From Parapedobacter koreensis (GTDB lineage: Bacteria; Bacteroidota; Bacteroidia; Sphingobacteriales; Sphingobacteriaceae): a DNA stretch of 64,000 nucleotides. The notes under the pieces were generated by a model. The model was given only the letters and a program-made list of their open reading frames with translations, was not told the origin of the DNA and did no database searches. The stretch covers positions 806,001-870,000 of the forward strand of contig NZ_FNZR01000001.1 in NCBI RefSeq assembly GCF_900109365.1, read 5' to 3'. A program made the translations under genes and the position numbers. The first letter of the stretch is position 1. Every line of letters begins with the position of its first letter. Shown here in pieces: positions 1-9,223 of the stretch.

Positions 1-2
1 CA

Positions 3-2384
3 GGAGGAAAATTATATGCCCAATCCATGAAGCAGGGCATCATGTACTACGAATCTGGATTCTGGAAGCCATTGACTAATCATCCCGACCTGAATGGCAA
101 CGTGATAACCGCCATTATGCCGTATAACCAAGACACGTTGTTGATCACGACCCTTAAGCAAGGCCTTTTTTTCCTAACGGACAACATGTTGATCCCCAAG
201 AAAACACCGTTTGATGAGCTGTTTTCCATTGATCGCATTTATTGTGGATTACCCGTAAATAACGATTGGTTTGTATTGGGCACCACGTCAGCGGGGGTAT
301 TAATTGTCGATAGGCAGGATAGGCTCGTGCAGCAATACGTGTATGGCGAAGGCCTGCAAAAAAACAATGTCCGGGATGTCTTCATTGACCGAAACCGGAA
401 TCTATGGCTCGCGCTGGATGATGGCATCGATTTCATCGGCATAAACAGCGCCGTAAAATACATTCATCCCAACAAAGCTAACCCCATAAGCAGTTATGCC
501 GTCAGACTATTTGATCGACATCTCTACATTGGTACTTCCAACGGATTGTATGCCACACCCGTTGATAGCAATCAAGAAGACATCAGTCTCTCCAATGCTG
601 ATTTTTCTGAAGTAAGCCACACTGAAGGTCAAGTATGGAGCCTTAATGAAATCAACGGACGTCTGCTTATGGGGCATGAAGATGGCGCATTTGAGATTAT
701 CAATCAATCAGCCCGAAAAATCTATACAATCCCAGGAACCTGGCTTTATCAGCCTGTATCACGGGTATTCCCGTCCCAACACCTCATAGCAGGTACTTAT
801 TTGGGCTTGCACCATGTGACCTTTGATGGGAATGTATTTCGCAATGCAGGCCGCGTCGATGGTCCCTATGAGTCATTACGATTTATCCACTACGACGATC
901 ACGACCGTACTATTTGGGCATCACATCCCTACCGTGGGGTCTTCAAGTTCAACCTCTCGGAAGATTTCAGCCGCGTTGCACAGCAGAAAACCTATACCCA
1001 TGAGGATGGGCTCCCTTCTTCGTTATACAACTATGTTTTTCTCGTTAAGAATAAGATCACCGTTGCCACCAATGACGGCATCTATGAATACGAAGGTACA
1101 ACCGATCGTTTTATTCCCTCGCCTTTATTTTATTCGCAATTCAAAGGGGTCGAAATCCAATACTTTAAGGAGGACAACGACGGCAATGTCTGGTTTGTCA
1201 ACCACAAAAAATTGGGAGTCGTTGATTTCTCTCGCCCGACTGATAGCCTTCCCTACACCACTACGTACTTCCCCGAGCTGAATGGACAGGTTTTAGGTGG
1301 ATTTGAAAACATCTATATCCTAAACGAGGAAAACATCTTCATCGGAGCCAATCGAGGCGCCATACACCTCAACTACCAGCGATATAAGGAAAATATCAGT
1401 AAACCTGATATCTTATTAAACCAGATTAATCTAATCAACAGTGGGGAACAAGCGCAGGTATTATACGGTGGGCACCGTATCGCCAACATGGCGGCACCCA
1501 CACTCCACTATCGTTCGAACTCACTACACTTTTCCTTTTCTACTACCCTATATGATCAACAAGATAACGTTGAATTTAGCTACCTGTTGGAAGGTTTTGA
1601 CAAGGCATGGGCTACATGGAGCAATCGGAGTGAAAAAGAATATACCAACCTTCCTCCAGGTGAATATGTTTTTAAGGTTAAGTCAAGGAACAGCAATGGC
1701 AACGAGTCGGATATCGACACCTATTCGTTCATTATCTCCCCACCTTGGTACGGCAATCCAATAAGTTATACGGTTTATGGTGTTTTAATCGGATTACTTA
1801 TTTTGCTACTCTTCAAATGGCAAAGGAAAAAACTGCAACGCAGGCATGATCATGAATTGTACTTGAGCCAGTTGGAGCTGGATAGGAGCGAAAAAGAAGT
1901 GGTACGGCTCCAAAATGAAAAGTTGGGGGCGGAAATTGCTTTTAAAAATAAAGAGTTGGCCAACATGACGATGCATCTTATCCAGCGTGGCGAAGTACTC
2001 ACTAAAATCAAGGAAACGATATTAGCTGTCGTCAAAAGGCATGACTTCTCGGATAGCACCATCAATTTTAGGCAACTGATCCGCCTTATCCGTACTGCTG
2101 AACGTACCGAGGAAGATTGGGAACAGTTCAGCGTCCATTTCAATCATGTCAATCAAGGATTCTTTACCAACCTTAAAGAACAGTACCCCGATCTAACACC
2201 CAACGAGTTGAAATTATGTGCTTTCTTGCGTATGAATCTCTCATCGAAAGAAATTGCCCAATTGATGAACATTACCATTAAGGCTGTGGAAGTAAGCCGA
2301 TACCGGCTACGTAAAAAAATCAAATTGGAGCCCGAACAAAACCTTTATGAATTTCTGCTCCAGATTCCGGCCGGTAAAGGGTAA
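3..2384 (+). CDS. Propeller/Y_Y_Y sensor with LuxR-type HTH (5' partial)
   Basis: Membrane-bound one-protein sensor and transcription regulator of the type that controls SusC/SusD loci. The reading frame is open to the window edge (visible N-terminus GGKLYAQSMKQGI), so the ATG at 27 is internal and the true start lies outside; 793 residues are visible. Counting from the first visible codon: beta-propeller repeats to about 480, a Y_Y_Y domain at about 503-578, one transmembrane helix at about 587-606, a charged coiled coil at about 610-670, and a LuxR/GerE-like helix-turn-helix at about 733-775 (NELKLCAFLRMNLSSKEIAQL). No histidine kinase or receiver domain is seen, so a periplasmic signal probably reaches DNA directly. 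Its position immediately before susC suggests it activates this locus. Confidence 0.88.
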   Translation, partial: GGKLYAQSMKQGIMYYESGFWKPLTNHPDLNGNVITAIMPYNQDTLLITTLKQGLFFLTDNMLIPKKTPFDELFSIDRIYCGLPVNNDWFVLGTTSAGVLIVDRQDRLVQQYVYGEGLQKNNVRDVFIDRNRNLWLALDDGIDFIGINSAVKYIHPNKANPISSYAVRLFDRHLYIGTSNGLYATPVDSNQEDISLSNADFSEVSHTEGQVWSLNEINGRLLMGHEDGAFEIINQSARKIYTIPGTWLYQPVSRVFPSQHLIAGTYLGLHHVTFDGNVFRNAGRVDGPYESLRFIHYDDHDRTIWASHPYRGVFKFNLSEDFSRVAQQKTYTHEDGLPSSLYNYVFLVKNKITVATNDGIYEYEGTTDRFIPSPLFYSQFKGVEIQYFKEDNDGNVWFVNHKKLGVVDFSRPTDSLPYTTTYFPELNGQVLGGFENIYILNEENIFIGANRGAIHLNYQRYKENISKPDILLNQINLINSGEQAQVLYGGHRIANMAAPTLHYRSNSLHFSFSTTLYDQQDNVEFSYLLEGFDKAWATWSNRSEKEYTNLPPGEYVFKVKSRNSNGNESDIDTYSFIISPPWYGNPISYTVYGVLIGLLILLLFKWQRKKLQRRHDHELYLSQLELDRSEKEVVRLQNEKLGAEIAFKNKELANMTMHLIQRGEVLTKIKETILAVVKRHDFSDSTINFRQLIRLIRTAERTEEDWEQFSVHFNHVNQGFFTNLKEQYPDLTPNELKLCAFLRMNLSSKEIAQLMNITIKAVEVSRYRLRKKIKLEPEQNLYEFLLQIPAGKG

Positions 2385-2455
2385 ATAATTGCTCTTTTTA
2401 CTTACCGTACTGTAAGCAAACACAACAAACTAATAAACAACAAATTACAACCACA

Positions 2456-2525
2456 TTGTAGTGGTATTGTAGGCGTATTTCCCTGCTTAAAAGCTGATCA
2501 CCGAGATTTTGTAGGGGTATTGTAG
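2456..2525 (+). promoter_or_regulatory. Duplicated TTGTAG-N5-TTGTAG element upstream of susC
   Basis: Two 17-bp direct copies, TTGTAGTGGTATTGTAG (2456-2472) and TTGTAGGGGTATTGTAG (2509-2525), differ at one base and start 53 bp apart, about five helical turns. Each is itself two TTGTAG hexamers 11 bp apart, so four hexamers face the same side of the helix. The last one ends 35 bp before the putative -7 box at 2560. This is the layout of an activator site. The adjacent propeller/LuxR protein is the obvious candidate binder; that link is inference. Confidence 0.6.
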
Positions 2526-2559
2526 ATTGCTGAATATCGTCTATTCGAATCCTACCTTA

Positions 2560-2567
2560 TAGTTTTG
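2560..2567 (+). promoter_or_regulatory. Putative -7 box of the susC promoter
   Basis: TAGTTTTG matches the Bacteroidota -7 consensus TAnnTTTG. No TTTG is present at the -33 spacing, which would fit an activator-dependent promoter. It implies a leader of about 70 nt before the susC ATG at 2645. Confidence 0.5.
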
Positions 2568-2644
2568 CTCTTGCTTTTTTCGCCATCGTGTGGATAAAAG
2601 TGAAACCAATTTTTTAACCATATTAATAATCAAGTTTAGCTATT

Positions 2645-5600
2645 ATGAAAAAAGGAGTTCTACATGCATTCATGGTGCTGTGTACCTGCTTATCTCCGTT
2701 TGTACTTGCCGCACAGACCTTGCAAGTGACAGGCAAGATCACGGCAGCCACGGATGGAACGCCGTTGTCTGGCGTCACGGTAACTGTTCAGGGTACAACC
2801 ACAGCTACCAGCACCGATGACGACGGTTATTACACCATTACCGTACCAGCAGCTGGTTCTACATTGGTCTTTCGCCAATTGGGAATGGTGACACAACACA
2901 TCGAGGTCGAGCAAAGTGGCCCCATTAACGTGATCTTAGAAGAAGAATCAAGCACCTTGGACGAGGTCGTCGTCGTAGGTTATGGTACACAGAAAAAAAG
3001 CGTTGTTACCGGTGCTATCAGCAGCGTGAAGGCCAGCGACCTCGAAACCATGCCCATTACACGGATTGAACAATCGCTACAAGGGCGTACCTCAGGCCTC
3101 ACCATCGCTTCCAGCTCGGGCCAGCCTGGATCGGGTTCGACAATACGCGTGCGGGGTATGACCACTTTCGGCAATAACAACCCACTGTGGGTCGTAGATG
3201 GCGTGGTCGTAGATGCCGGCGGTATCGGCTACCTCAATCAATCAGACATCGAATCCATCGAAGTACTGAAGGACGCATCCTCTCAAGCGATATACGGTGC
3301 GCGCGCCGCTGCCGGGGTTATCCTGGTCACTACGAAGAAAGGTCAAGCAGGTGACATCCGGATTAATTACAATGGTTTTTATGGGGTATCTGCCCCGGCA
3401 AAAAAGCTCAGTCTACTCAACGCCACCGAATATGCGACTTTACGTAATGAGGCTTCCATGGCCGCTGGAAATGGCATGCCTTTTCCCGATCCGGCATCTT
3501 ACGGCGTAGGTACGGATTGGCAAGGGCAAATCTTTAATGACAATGCTCAACGGCACAACCATGAATTTAGTATCAGTGGGGGCAATGACCGTTCTACCTT
3601 CTATGCTTCGTTTGGATACCTCGGTCAAGACGGTATCGTGGCCACCGATATTTCCAAATACCGCCGAACGAACATCCGTCTCAATTCCGAGCATAGAATC
3701 ACGAATTGGCTGAAAATTGGACAAAATTTGGGATATGCCCATGATAAATCTATCGGACTAGGTAATACAAACAGCGAATTTGGTGGTCCGTTAAGTTCAG
3801 CAATCAATCTGGATCCCATCACAAAAGCGGTGATTACCGACCCGGCGGAAGCGGCGGCCTCCAAATATGCAAATAATCCGGTGGTGCGTGATGCATTCGG
3901 CAACCCCTATGGCATTTCGGATATCGTGGCACAAGAGATGACCAACCCGCTGGCTTACATCCAAACCCGCTTGGGCAATAACGGATGGTCGGACAATATC
4001 GTAGGAAATGTGTACACCGAAATATCGCCCATCGAGGGGCTTACATTCCGTTCGACGTTCGGCACCAAGCTATCTTATTGGGGTTCGGAAAATTTCACAC
4101 CTATCTTTTACCTCAATCCCACAACCATCAGTTCGCAGACTTCCTTTAACAGAGGAATGAACCGCGGATTTGATTGGAACCTCGAAAACACAGTGTCTTA
4201 CACACATGCATTTAACAATCATAACTTCACCTTCCTGGTAGGCCAAGGTGCATATAAAGACAGCCAAGCGCGTGGGCTCAGCGTGACCTACTTCAACGTA
4301 CCTGCTGATAATTTCGATGACGCATCACTCAATTACAACGTACCCACGGATCAGCGGAATTCATCGGGATCGGAAGGTTCAGGACATACAGTATCCTCAC
4401 TCTTTGCCCGTGTAAATTACAACTACCAAGAGCGTTATATCGTGGAAGCATTAGTGCGCCGTGATGGTTCTTCCCGATTTGGATCCAACAATCGGTATGG
4501 TGTTTTCCCCTCCTTCTCATTGGGGTGGAATGTATCCAATGAAGAATTCTTCGCTGGCAGTGAACTCATCAACTTGTTGAAAATCCGTGGTGGCTATGGT
4601 ATAGTTGGGAATGACAACATCGGCGATTTCGCTTTCCTGTCCACCATTGGAAGTGGCAGGAATTATGCCATCGGCAATTCGGGCAGCTACCTTGTGGGAT
4701 ATAGTCCCAATGCACCCTCAAATCCCGATTTGCGTTGGGAAGAGACCAGCCAGACTAATATTGGTTTCGACGCCATATTTCTGCGCAACTTCAACCTGAC
4801 TTTCGATTGGTACCGTAAGGTAACCTCAGGCATCCTGCAGAATCCGCGTATTCCTGGCTATGTAGGAGCAATTTCAAATCCAGCTGCCAACATTGCCGAT
4901 ATGAGCAATTCGGGCGTAGAGCTGGAATTGGGATACCGCAATCAATTGGGTGAATTTAACTTCTCCATAGACGGCAACGTGTCTTACCTCAAGAATGAGG
5001 TAACGAACCTGGGAACTGGTATTAGCTACCTCTCGGGTGGGCAAGGCTTCCAGTCGTCCAGTTACCCCATTACACGTACCGCTTTGGGCGAGGCGTTTAA
5101 CTCGTTCTTCGGTTTTCAAACATTGGGTATTTTCCAGACCCAAGAAGAGATCAGCAATTATGTCAATAACGAGGGTGGTTTGATCCAGCCCAATGCAAGT
5201 CCTGGTGATTTCAAATGGGCCGATATCGATGGCGATGGCTCCATTACCGAAGACGACCGTACATTTATCGGCGACCCAACACCCAATTGGACCTATGGCC
5301 TCACGCTCAGTTTGGCATGGCGCGGTTTTGATGCCGTCATCTTTGGCCAAGGCGTGGCAGGCAACAAGATTTTCCAAGGGCTGCGTCGCTTGGATATGAC
5401 TACCGCTAACTATCAACGCAAAGCGCTGGGTAGATGGACCGGATCGGGCTCCAGCAATACTTTTCCGCGTTTGAACGATGCCGATCCAAATGACAACTTC
5501 ACGAACCCATCCGACTTTTACCTTGAAGATGGTGCTTATTTCAGGTTGAAAACGCTCCAATTGGGCTACTCATTGCCGGCTCAATTAACTAAAAAAATGG

Positions 5601-5761
5601 GACTACAGAAAACGCGGATTTATATCATGAGTGAAAACCTCTTTACGTTGACCAAATATACCGGCTACGACCCGGAGATAGGTGGCGGAGTGATGAGCAT
5701 CGACCGGGGGATTTATCCACAGGCACGTTCGTTCATGATTGGATTAAATGTTGGTTTTTAA
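2645..5761 (+). CDS. susC: SusC/RagA-type TonB-dependent outer-membrane receptor
   Basis: Outer-membrane barrel that imports oligosaccharides with TonB energy, capped by its SusD partner. The 1038-aa protein has a signal peptide (1-23, ending VLAAQ), a carboxypeptidase-regulatory-like beta-sandwich (about 25-100), the LDEVVVVGYG segment typical of SusC (105-114), a plug domain with VRGMTTFGNNNPLWVVDG and the YGARAAAGVILVTTKKG signature, then a long barrel ending in an aromatic residue (LNVGF). Length and order are normal for the family and the frame is intact. susD follows after 11 bp. The substrate is inferred from the downstream GH16/GH3/GH5 enzymes to be a beta-glucan. Confidence 0.96.
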   Translation: MKKGVLHAFMVLCTCLSPFVLAAQTLQVTGKITAATDGTPLSGVTVTVQGTTTATSTDDDGYYTITVPAAGSTLVFRQLGMVTQHIEVEQSGPINVILEEESSTLDEVVVVGYGTQKKSVVTGAISSVKASDLETMPITRIEQSLQGRTSGLTIASSSGQPGSGSTIRVRGMTTFGNNNPLWVVDGVVVDAGGIGYLNQSDIESIEVLKDASSQAIYGARAAAGVILVTTKKGQAGDIRINYNGFYGVSAPAKKLSLLNATEYATLRNEASMAAGNGMPFPDPASYGVGTDWQGQIFNDNAQRHNHEFSISGGNDRSTFYASFGYLGQDGIVATDISKYRRTNIRLNSEHRITNWLKIGQNLGYAHDKSIGLGNTNSEFGGPLSSAINLDPITKAVITDPAEAAASKYANNPVVRDAFGNPYGISDIVAQEMTNPLAYIQTRLGNNGWSDNIVGNVYTEISPIEGLTFRSTFGTKLSYWGSENFTPIFYLNPTTISSQTSFNRGMNRGFDWNLENTVSYTHAFNNHNFTFLVGQGAYKDSQARGLSVTYFNVPADNFDDASLNYNVPTDQRNSSGSEGSGHTVSSLFARVNYNYQERYIVEALVRRDGSSRFGSNNRYGVFPSFSLGWNVSNEEFFAGSELINLLKIRGGYGIVGNDNIGDFAFLSTIGSGRNYAIGNSGSYLVGYSPNAPSNPDLRWEETSQTNIGFDAIFLRNFNLTFDWYRKVTSGILQNPRIPGYVGAISNPAANIADMSNSGVELELGYRNQLGEFNFSIDGNVSYLKNEVTNLGTGISYLSGGQGFQSSSYPITRTALGEAFNSFFGFQTLGIFQTQEEISNYVNNEGGLIQPNASPGDFKWADIDGDGSITEDDRTFIGDPTPNWTYGLTLSLAWRGFDAVIFGQGVAGNKIFQGLRRLDMTTANYQRKALGRWTGSGSSNTFPRLNDADPNDNFTNPSDFYLEDGAYFRLKTLQLGYSLPAQLTKKMGLQKTRIYIMSENLFTLTKYTGYDPEIGGGVMSIDRGIYPQARSFMIGLNVGF

Positions 5762-5772
5762 GATAGATTACG

Positions 5773-7293
5773 ATGAATAAGACTTTAAAATATTTCTTCT
5801 ACAGCTGCACTATCGCTATAGTGGGAGGTGCATGTAGCGACTCATTCCTGGATGTGAAACCTCGGGGAACTGATCTCGAAGCGAATTACTATCGCAACAG
5901 GCAGGAAGCTTTTAATGGTTTGGTGGCCGTTTACGATGTAGTCGGCTGGCAAGGCGGGGGCTATGTCACCAAAATCAATGCAGTGAGTGCTGCATCAGAC
6001 GACCACTATGCTGGCGGCGGTGGCCCGAATGACATAACGAACTTGCAAGTGTGGTCGGATTATTCACTCAGTCCTGCACAAGGACCACAAGAAGAACTGT
6101 GGCGCAAAGGATTTTCGGGTATATTCCGGGCCAATATCTTACTTCAGAAACTACCCGATATTCCCATGGATGAAAATGAAAAATCCCGCTTTATAGCGGA
6201 GACCAAATTCCTGCGGGCGTATTTTTATTTTGATTTGGTGCGCTTATTCAAAAATATTCCACTATTTATCGAACCGGTGTCTACCGATCAGATGTATGAC
6301 GTGACCCAAGTCCCCCCCACAGAGGTATATGCGCTGATCGAGCAAGATCTGCTTGACGCCATGCCTGCACTCCCATCTACTGTACCTGTGGCGACAGAAG
6401 GTGGCCGCGCTACTGAAGGTGCGGCCAGAGCCTTGCTGGGAAAAGTGTACCTACAACAAGAAAAATTCGCTCCCGCGGCGGAACAGCTAGCCCAAGTAAA
6501 TGGCCAGCCCGGCAGCACCAGCCAATATGGGTACAAGCTACTTGACAATTTCGGGGATCTGTTTGAAGTGTCCAATAAATTTAACAGCGAATCTATTCTC
6601 GAAATATCATTTACCAACACGTCCGTAGGCGACTGGGGTTGCGTGGCTTGTACCGAAGGTAATGTGATGAACATCATGGTAGGTCCCCGCAATTACAATC
6701 CCACACCGGGCGCACCCGACTATGTCTCCGGCTGGAGCTTCCTCCCCATCACGCCGGAATTGTTTGCTGAAATCCATTACGATCCGCGCAACCCACATAC
6801 CGTAGCCAATTTGGACAGCTTGGAAGCCAATAACCTAGCTACTTACGAGAAAGGATACATGAATACTGGCTACTTCCTTGAAAAATTTGCTGGACGGGAA
6901 AAAGACCGTTGGACGGGCGCTGGTAGCCCCGAGCTCAACTTCCCACAAAACATGTACGAGATACGACTTGCTGATACCTACCTGCTCGAAGCGGAAGCAC
7001 TGGTTCGTGGTGGTGGCGATGCCACGCGAGCGGCTGCCTTGCTCAACGCTGTAAGAGATCGCATAGGCTTGGGCCCGGTAGCGGCAACATTTGAAAACAT
7101 CAAACGCGAACGTCGCCTGGAACTGGTGGGCGAAGGGCATCGCTGGTTCGACCTCATCCGGTGGGGCGACGCTGCCACGGCATTGGCATCACGGGGCTTC
7201 GTCGCCGGAAAGCATGAAATTTTACCCATTCCGCTACTCGAACTTGAGAATACACAAATCGAACAGAGCATAGAGTGGGGAGGAACGAAATAA
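5773..7293 (+). CDS. susD: SusD/RagB-type surface glycan-binding lipoprotein
   Basis: Cell-surface lid protein that binds glycan and delivers it to the SusC barrel. The 506-aa product starts with a lipoprotein signal ending GGACSDSF (Cys21), followed by the SusD N-terminal region with a helical TPR-like scaffold (FLRAYFYFDLVRLFKNIPLF) and the typical C-terminal end (RRLELVGEGHRWFDLIRWGD, then KHEILPIP). Ser and Asp after the cysteine resemble the Bacteroidota surface-export signal. It sits between susC (11 bp) and the PKD lipoprotein (28 bp), in the same operon. Confidence 0.95.
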   Translation: MNKTLKYFFYSCTIAIVGGACSDSFLDVKPRGTDLEANYYRNRQEAFNGLVAVYDVVGWQGGGYVTKINAVSAASDDHYAGGGGPNDITNLQVWSDYSLSPAQGPQEELWRKGFSGIFRANILLQKLPDIPMDENEKSRFIAETKFLRAYFYFDLVRLFKNIPLFIEPVSTDQMYDVTQVPPTEVYALIEQDLLDAMPALPSTVPVATEGGRATEGAARALLGKVYLQQEKFAPAAEQLAQVNGQPGSTSQYGYKLLDNFGDLFEVSNKFNSESILEISFTNTSVGDWGCVACTEGNVMNIMVGPRNYNPTPGAPDYVSGWSFLPITPELFAEIHYDPRNPHTVANLDSLEANNLATYEKGYMNTGYFLEKFAGREKDRWTGAGSPELNFPQNMYEIRLADTYLLEAEALVRGGGDATRAAALLNAVRDRIGLGPVAATFENIKRERRLELVGEGHRWFDLIRWGDAATALASRGFVAGKHEILPIPLLELENTQIEQSIEWGGTK

Positions 7294-7321
7294 CAGATCG
7301 AAATCACTCAATCAAAAAACC

Positions 7322-8266
7322 ATGATACACATTCATCAAAAACGAATTAAACGCGTTGTCTTAAAAACGCTATATATAGCCACGATGTTCACGTCGCTGG
7401 CAGGATGTTCAGACGAAAATGAGGATCTTACACTCGGTCAATTACCCAACGCCGACTTCGAGGCTGTGGTTGCAGAAGGCAGTAATACAGTACAGCTGAT
7501 TAATACGACTTCTGTGCCCACAATTGCCTATTGGACAGTTGAGAATACGGGTCAAACCTTTCAGGGGGATACCGCAAGTGTGCGCCTTACCTTTGAAGGC
7601 ACTTATGACGTTACCTTGTTAGTGGCTGGTCAAGGTGGCACGACAACCGTGACAAAACAAGTCACCATCGCCCAAAACGATCCCACCGCGTGCAACCCCG
7701 ATAGGCCTCTGGGCTTCATTGCCGGCTGTACAGAGAAAGTATGGCGCCTTAACCCCGAGGCAGGTGCATTCAAAGTTGGCGACCAGGGGCCAGATGCAGG
7801 CAACTGGTGGTCAAGCGGTGCTGCAGAAGTCACAGGGCGCGCTTGTGAATTCAATGATGAATTTACATTTAAGTTTGATGCTCAAGGCACGTTCGCTTAT
7901 GATAATAAGGGGGATTTCTTCGCCGATGGCTACCTCGGTAGTGGTTCAACCGCATGCGAACCAGCGAGCAATCTCACTGGCGACCAAGCGGCCTGGAATT
8001 CCGGTACATTCTCCTTTTCTGTTATTGAAGGTGCCGGTATCAATGGTCTTGGCCAACTGCGGCTGAACGGACGCGGGGCACACATCGGCGTAAAGAAAGC
8101 CCATAACGGCGGTGAAACACCGGGAGGCCCGGTAGGCAACTCGGTCACCTATGACATCATTGCGATGGAACAAAACGTAAATGGCGAGGGCTATGATATC
8201 TTAAAAATCGGCGTAAACATCGGCGGTGCGGGCTGGTGGACATTCACTTTACGTTCGATTAATTAG
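7322..8266 (+). CDS. PKD-domain surface lipoprotein (SusE/F-position)
   Basis: Probable accessory glycan-binding lipoprotein. The 314-aa protein has a lipobox at Cys29 (SLAGCSDENED), and the acidic run after the cysteine fits surface export. A PKD-like beta-sandwich covers about residues 42-122 (PNADFEAVV ... GTYDVTLLVAGQGG). The rest is a Trp/Gly-rich beta domain starting at TEKVWRLNPEAG, often found in lipoproteins beside SusD. It holds the position of SusE/SusF but is not their homologue as far as I can see. A terminator-like hairpin follows 10 bp after the stop, making this the last gene of the high-expression part of the locus. No catalytic motif is visible. Confidence 0.8.
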   Translation: MIHIHQKRIKRVVLKTLYIATMFTSLAGCSDENEDLTLGQLPNADFEAVVAEGSNTVQLINTTSVPTIAYWTVENTGQTFQGDTASVRLTFEGTYDVTLLVAGQGGTTTVTKQVTIAQNDPTACNPDRPLGFIAGCTEKVWRLNPEAGAFKVGDQGPDAGNWWSSGAAEVTGRACEFNDEFTFKFDAQGTFAYDNKGDFFADGYLGSGSTACEPASNLTGDQAAWNSGTFSFSVIEGAGINGLGQLRLNGRGAHIGVKKAHNGGETPGGPVGNSVTYDIIAMEQNVNGEGYDILKIGVNIGGAGWWTFTLRSIN

Positions 8267-8275
8267 GTTGGTTCG

Positions 8276-8312
8276 GCAATCCGGCGCGACTAGTACGCGT
8301 TGGATTGCTTTT
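8276..8312 (+). terminator. Hairpin terminator inside the glucan locus
   Basis: A 13-bp stem (8276-8288 pairing with 8296-8308, including two G.T pairs) closes a 7-nt loop and is followed by TTTT. It lies between the PKD lipoprotein and the GH16 gene on the same strand. I see no obvious new promoter before GH16, so it may work as a partial terminator that lowers expression of the three enzymes relative to SusC/SusD. Confidence 0.7.
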
Positions 8313-8351
8313 ATGCCTGCAGGACATGGACAATCACACACTACATATCCG

Positions 8352-9209
8352 ATGAATACTTATCACATGACAAGCTTTTTATTATTTCCACTATTGCTCT
8401 TTGCCTGTAGTAAAGAGGTTAGAAAACCAAATATCCCTGCCCCTGAACCGCCGCAAGCTAAGGAATATACCTTTGAAAATACACCGTCTTGGTCTGACGA
8501 ATTTGATTATGAAGGGCTTCCTGATGGAAGCAAGTGGGGCTATGATATCGGCTCTGAAAACAATGGTTGGGGCAACAATGAGTTGCAATATTATACCGAA
8601 AAGCGTTTGGAAAACGTCCGTGTGGGAGATGGCGTACTCACCATCACAGCCATCAAGGAGGATTATGAGGGTCTTGATTACACTTCGGCACGGTTAGTAA
8701 GCCGCGGCAAAGCTGATTTTCTATACGGCCGGTTTGAGGTAAAGGCTAAGGTACCTCCCGGCATCGGTACTTGGCCTGCCGTGTGGATGTTGCCCACCGA
8801 TTGGGCGTACGGTGGCTGGCCTGCATCTGGTGAAATCGACATCCTCGAACATGTTGGCTACGATCAGGATGTGGTACACATCAGCGTACATACTGAAGCA
8901 TATAACCATGCTATCGGTACCCAAAAGACTTCCACCAAGAGAATTGAAAATGCAACGACAGATTTTCACCGCTACCGTATAGACTGGACCCCAAACTATA
9001 TACGTGGGTATGTGGATGATCTGCAAATCTTCAGTTTTTCAAATGAGGGTACCGGATTCCGGGCATGGCCATTCGATAAAAAATTCCATTGGCTAGTCAA
9101 TATCGCCGTGGGCGGGAACTGGGGTGGCCAACAAGGGGTAGACGATAGCGCTTTTCCAGCCAGCATGGAAGTAGACTATGTCCGTGTATACAATATGATT
9201 GAAAATTAA
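8352..9209 (+). CDS. GH16 family endo-beta-glucanase lipoprotein (laminarinase-like)
   Basis: Predicted surface or periplasmic endo-acting beta-1,3(-1,4)-glucanase that cuts large glucan into oligosaccharides. From the ATG at 8352 the product is 285 aa with a lipoprotein signal (LLLFACSKE, Cys19). The GH16 catalytic motif GEIDILEH is present with Glu161 (nucleophile), Asp163 and Glu166 (acid/base). Upstream of it is WPAVWMLP, typical of the bacterial laminarinase subgroup. The open frame extends back to 8226, but that would overlap the PKD gene and the terminator, and would bury the signal peptide. GH3 follows after 14 bp. Confidence 0.93.
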   Translation: MNTYHMTSFLLFPLLLFACSKEVRKPNIPAPEPPQAKEYTFENTPSWSDEFDYEGLPDGSKWGYDIGSENNGWGNNELQYYTEKRLENVRVGDGVLTITAIKEDYEGLDYTSARLVSRGKADFLYGRFEVKAKVPPGIGTWPAVWMLPTDWAYGGWPASGEIDILEHVGYDQDVVHISVHTEAYNHAIGTQKTSTKRIENATTDFHRYRIDWTPNYIRGYVDDLQIFSFSNEGTGFRAWPFDKKFHWLVNIAVGGNWGGQQGVDDSAFPASMEVDYVRVYNMIEN

Positions 9210-9223
9210 ATGAATACCGAATC

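Noticed and set aside
16-30. ATG with a good GGAGG upstream at the left edge
   Set aside because: It opens a four-codon frame ending in TGA; the regulator reads through this spot in another frame, so the Shine-Dalgarno match is chance.
27-2384. Regulator starting at the ATG at 27
   Set aside because: The frame is open and propeller-like upstream to base 3 (GGKLYAQS), so this ATG is internal to a gene cut by the window.
4874-5560. 228-codon antisense frame within susC
   Set aside because: Lies fully opposite an intact SusC barrel, has no recognisable domain, and reflects codon bias of the sense gene.
8226-8351. N-terminal extension of the GH16 gene
   Set aside because: It would overlap the PKD gene, cross the terminator and displace the lipoprotein signal; ATG 8352 is better.
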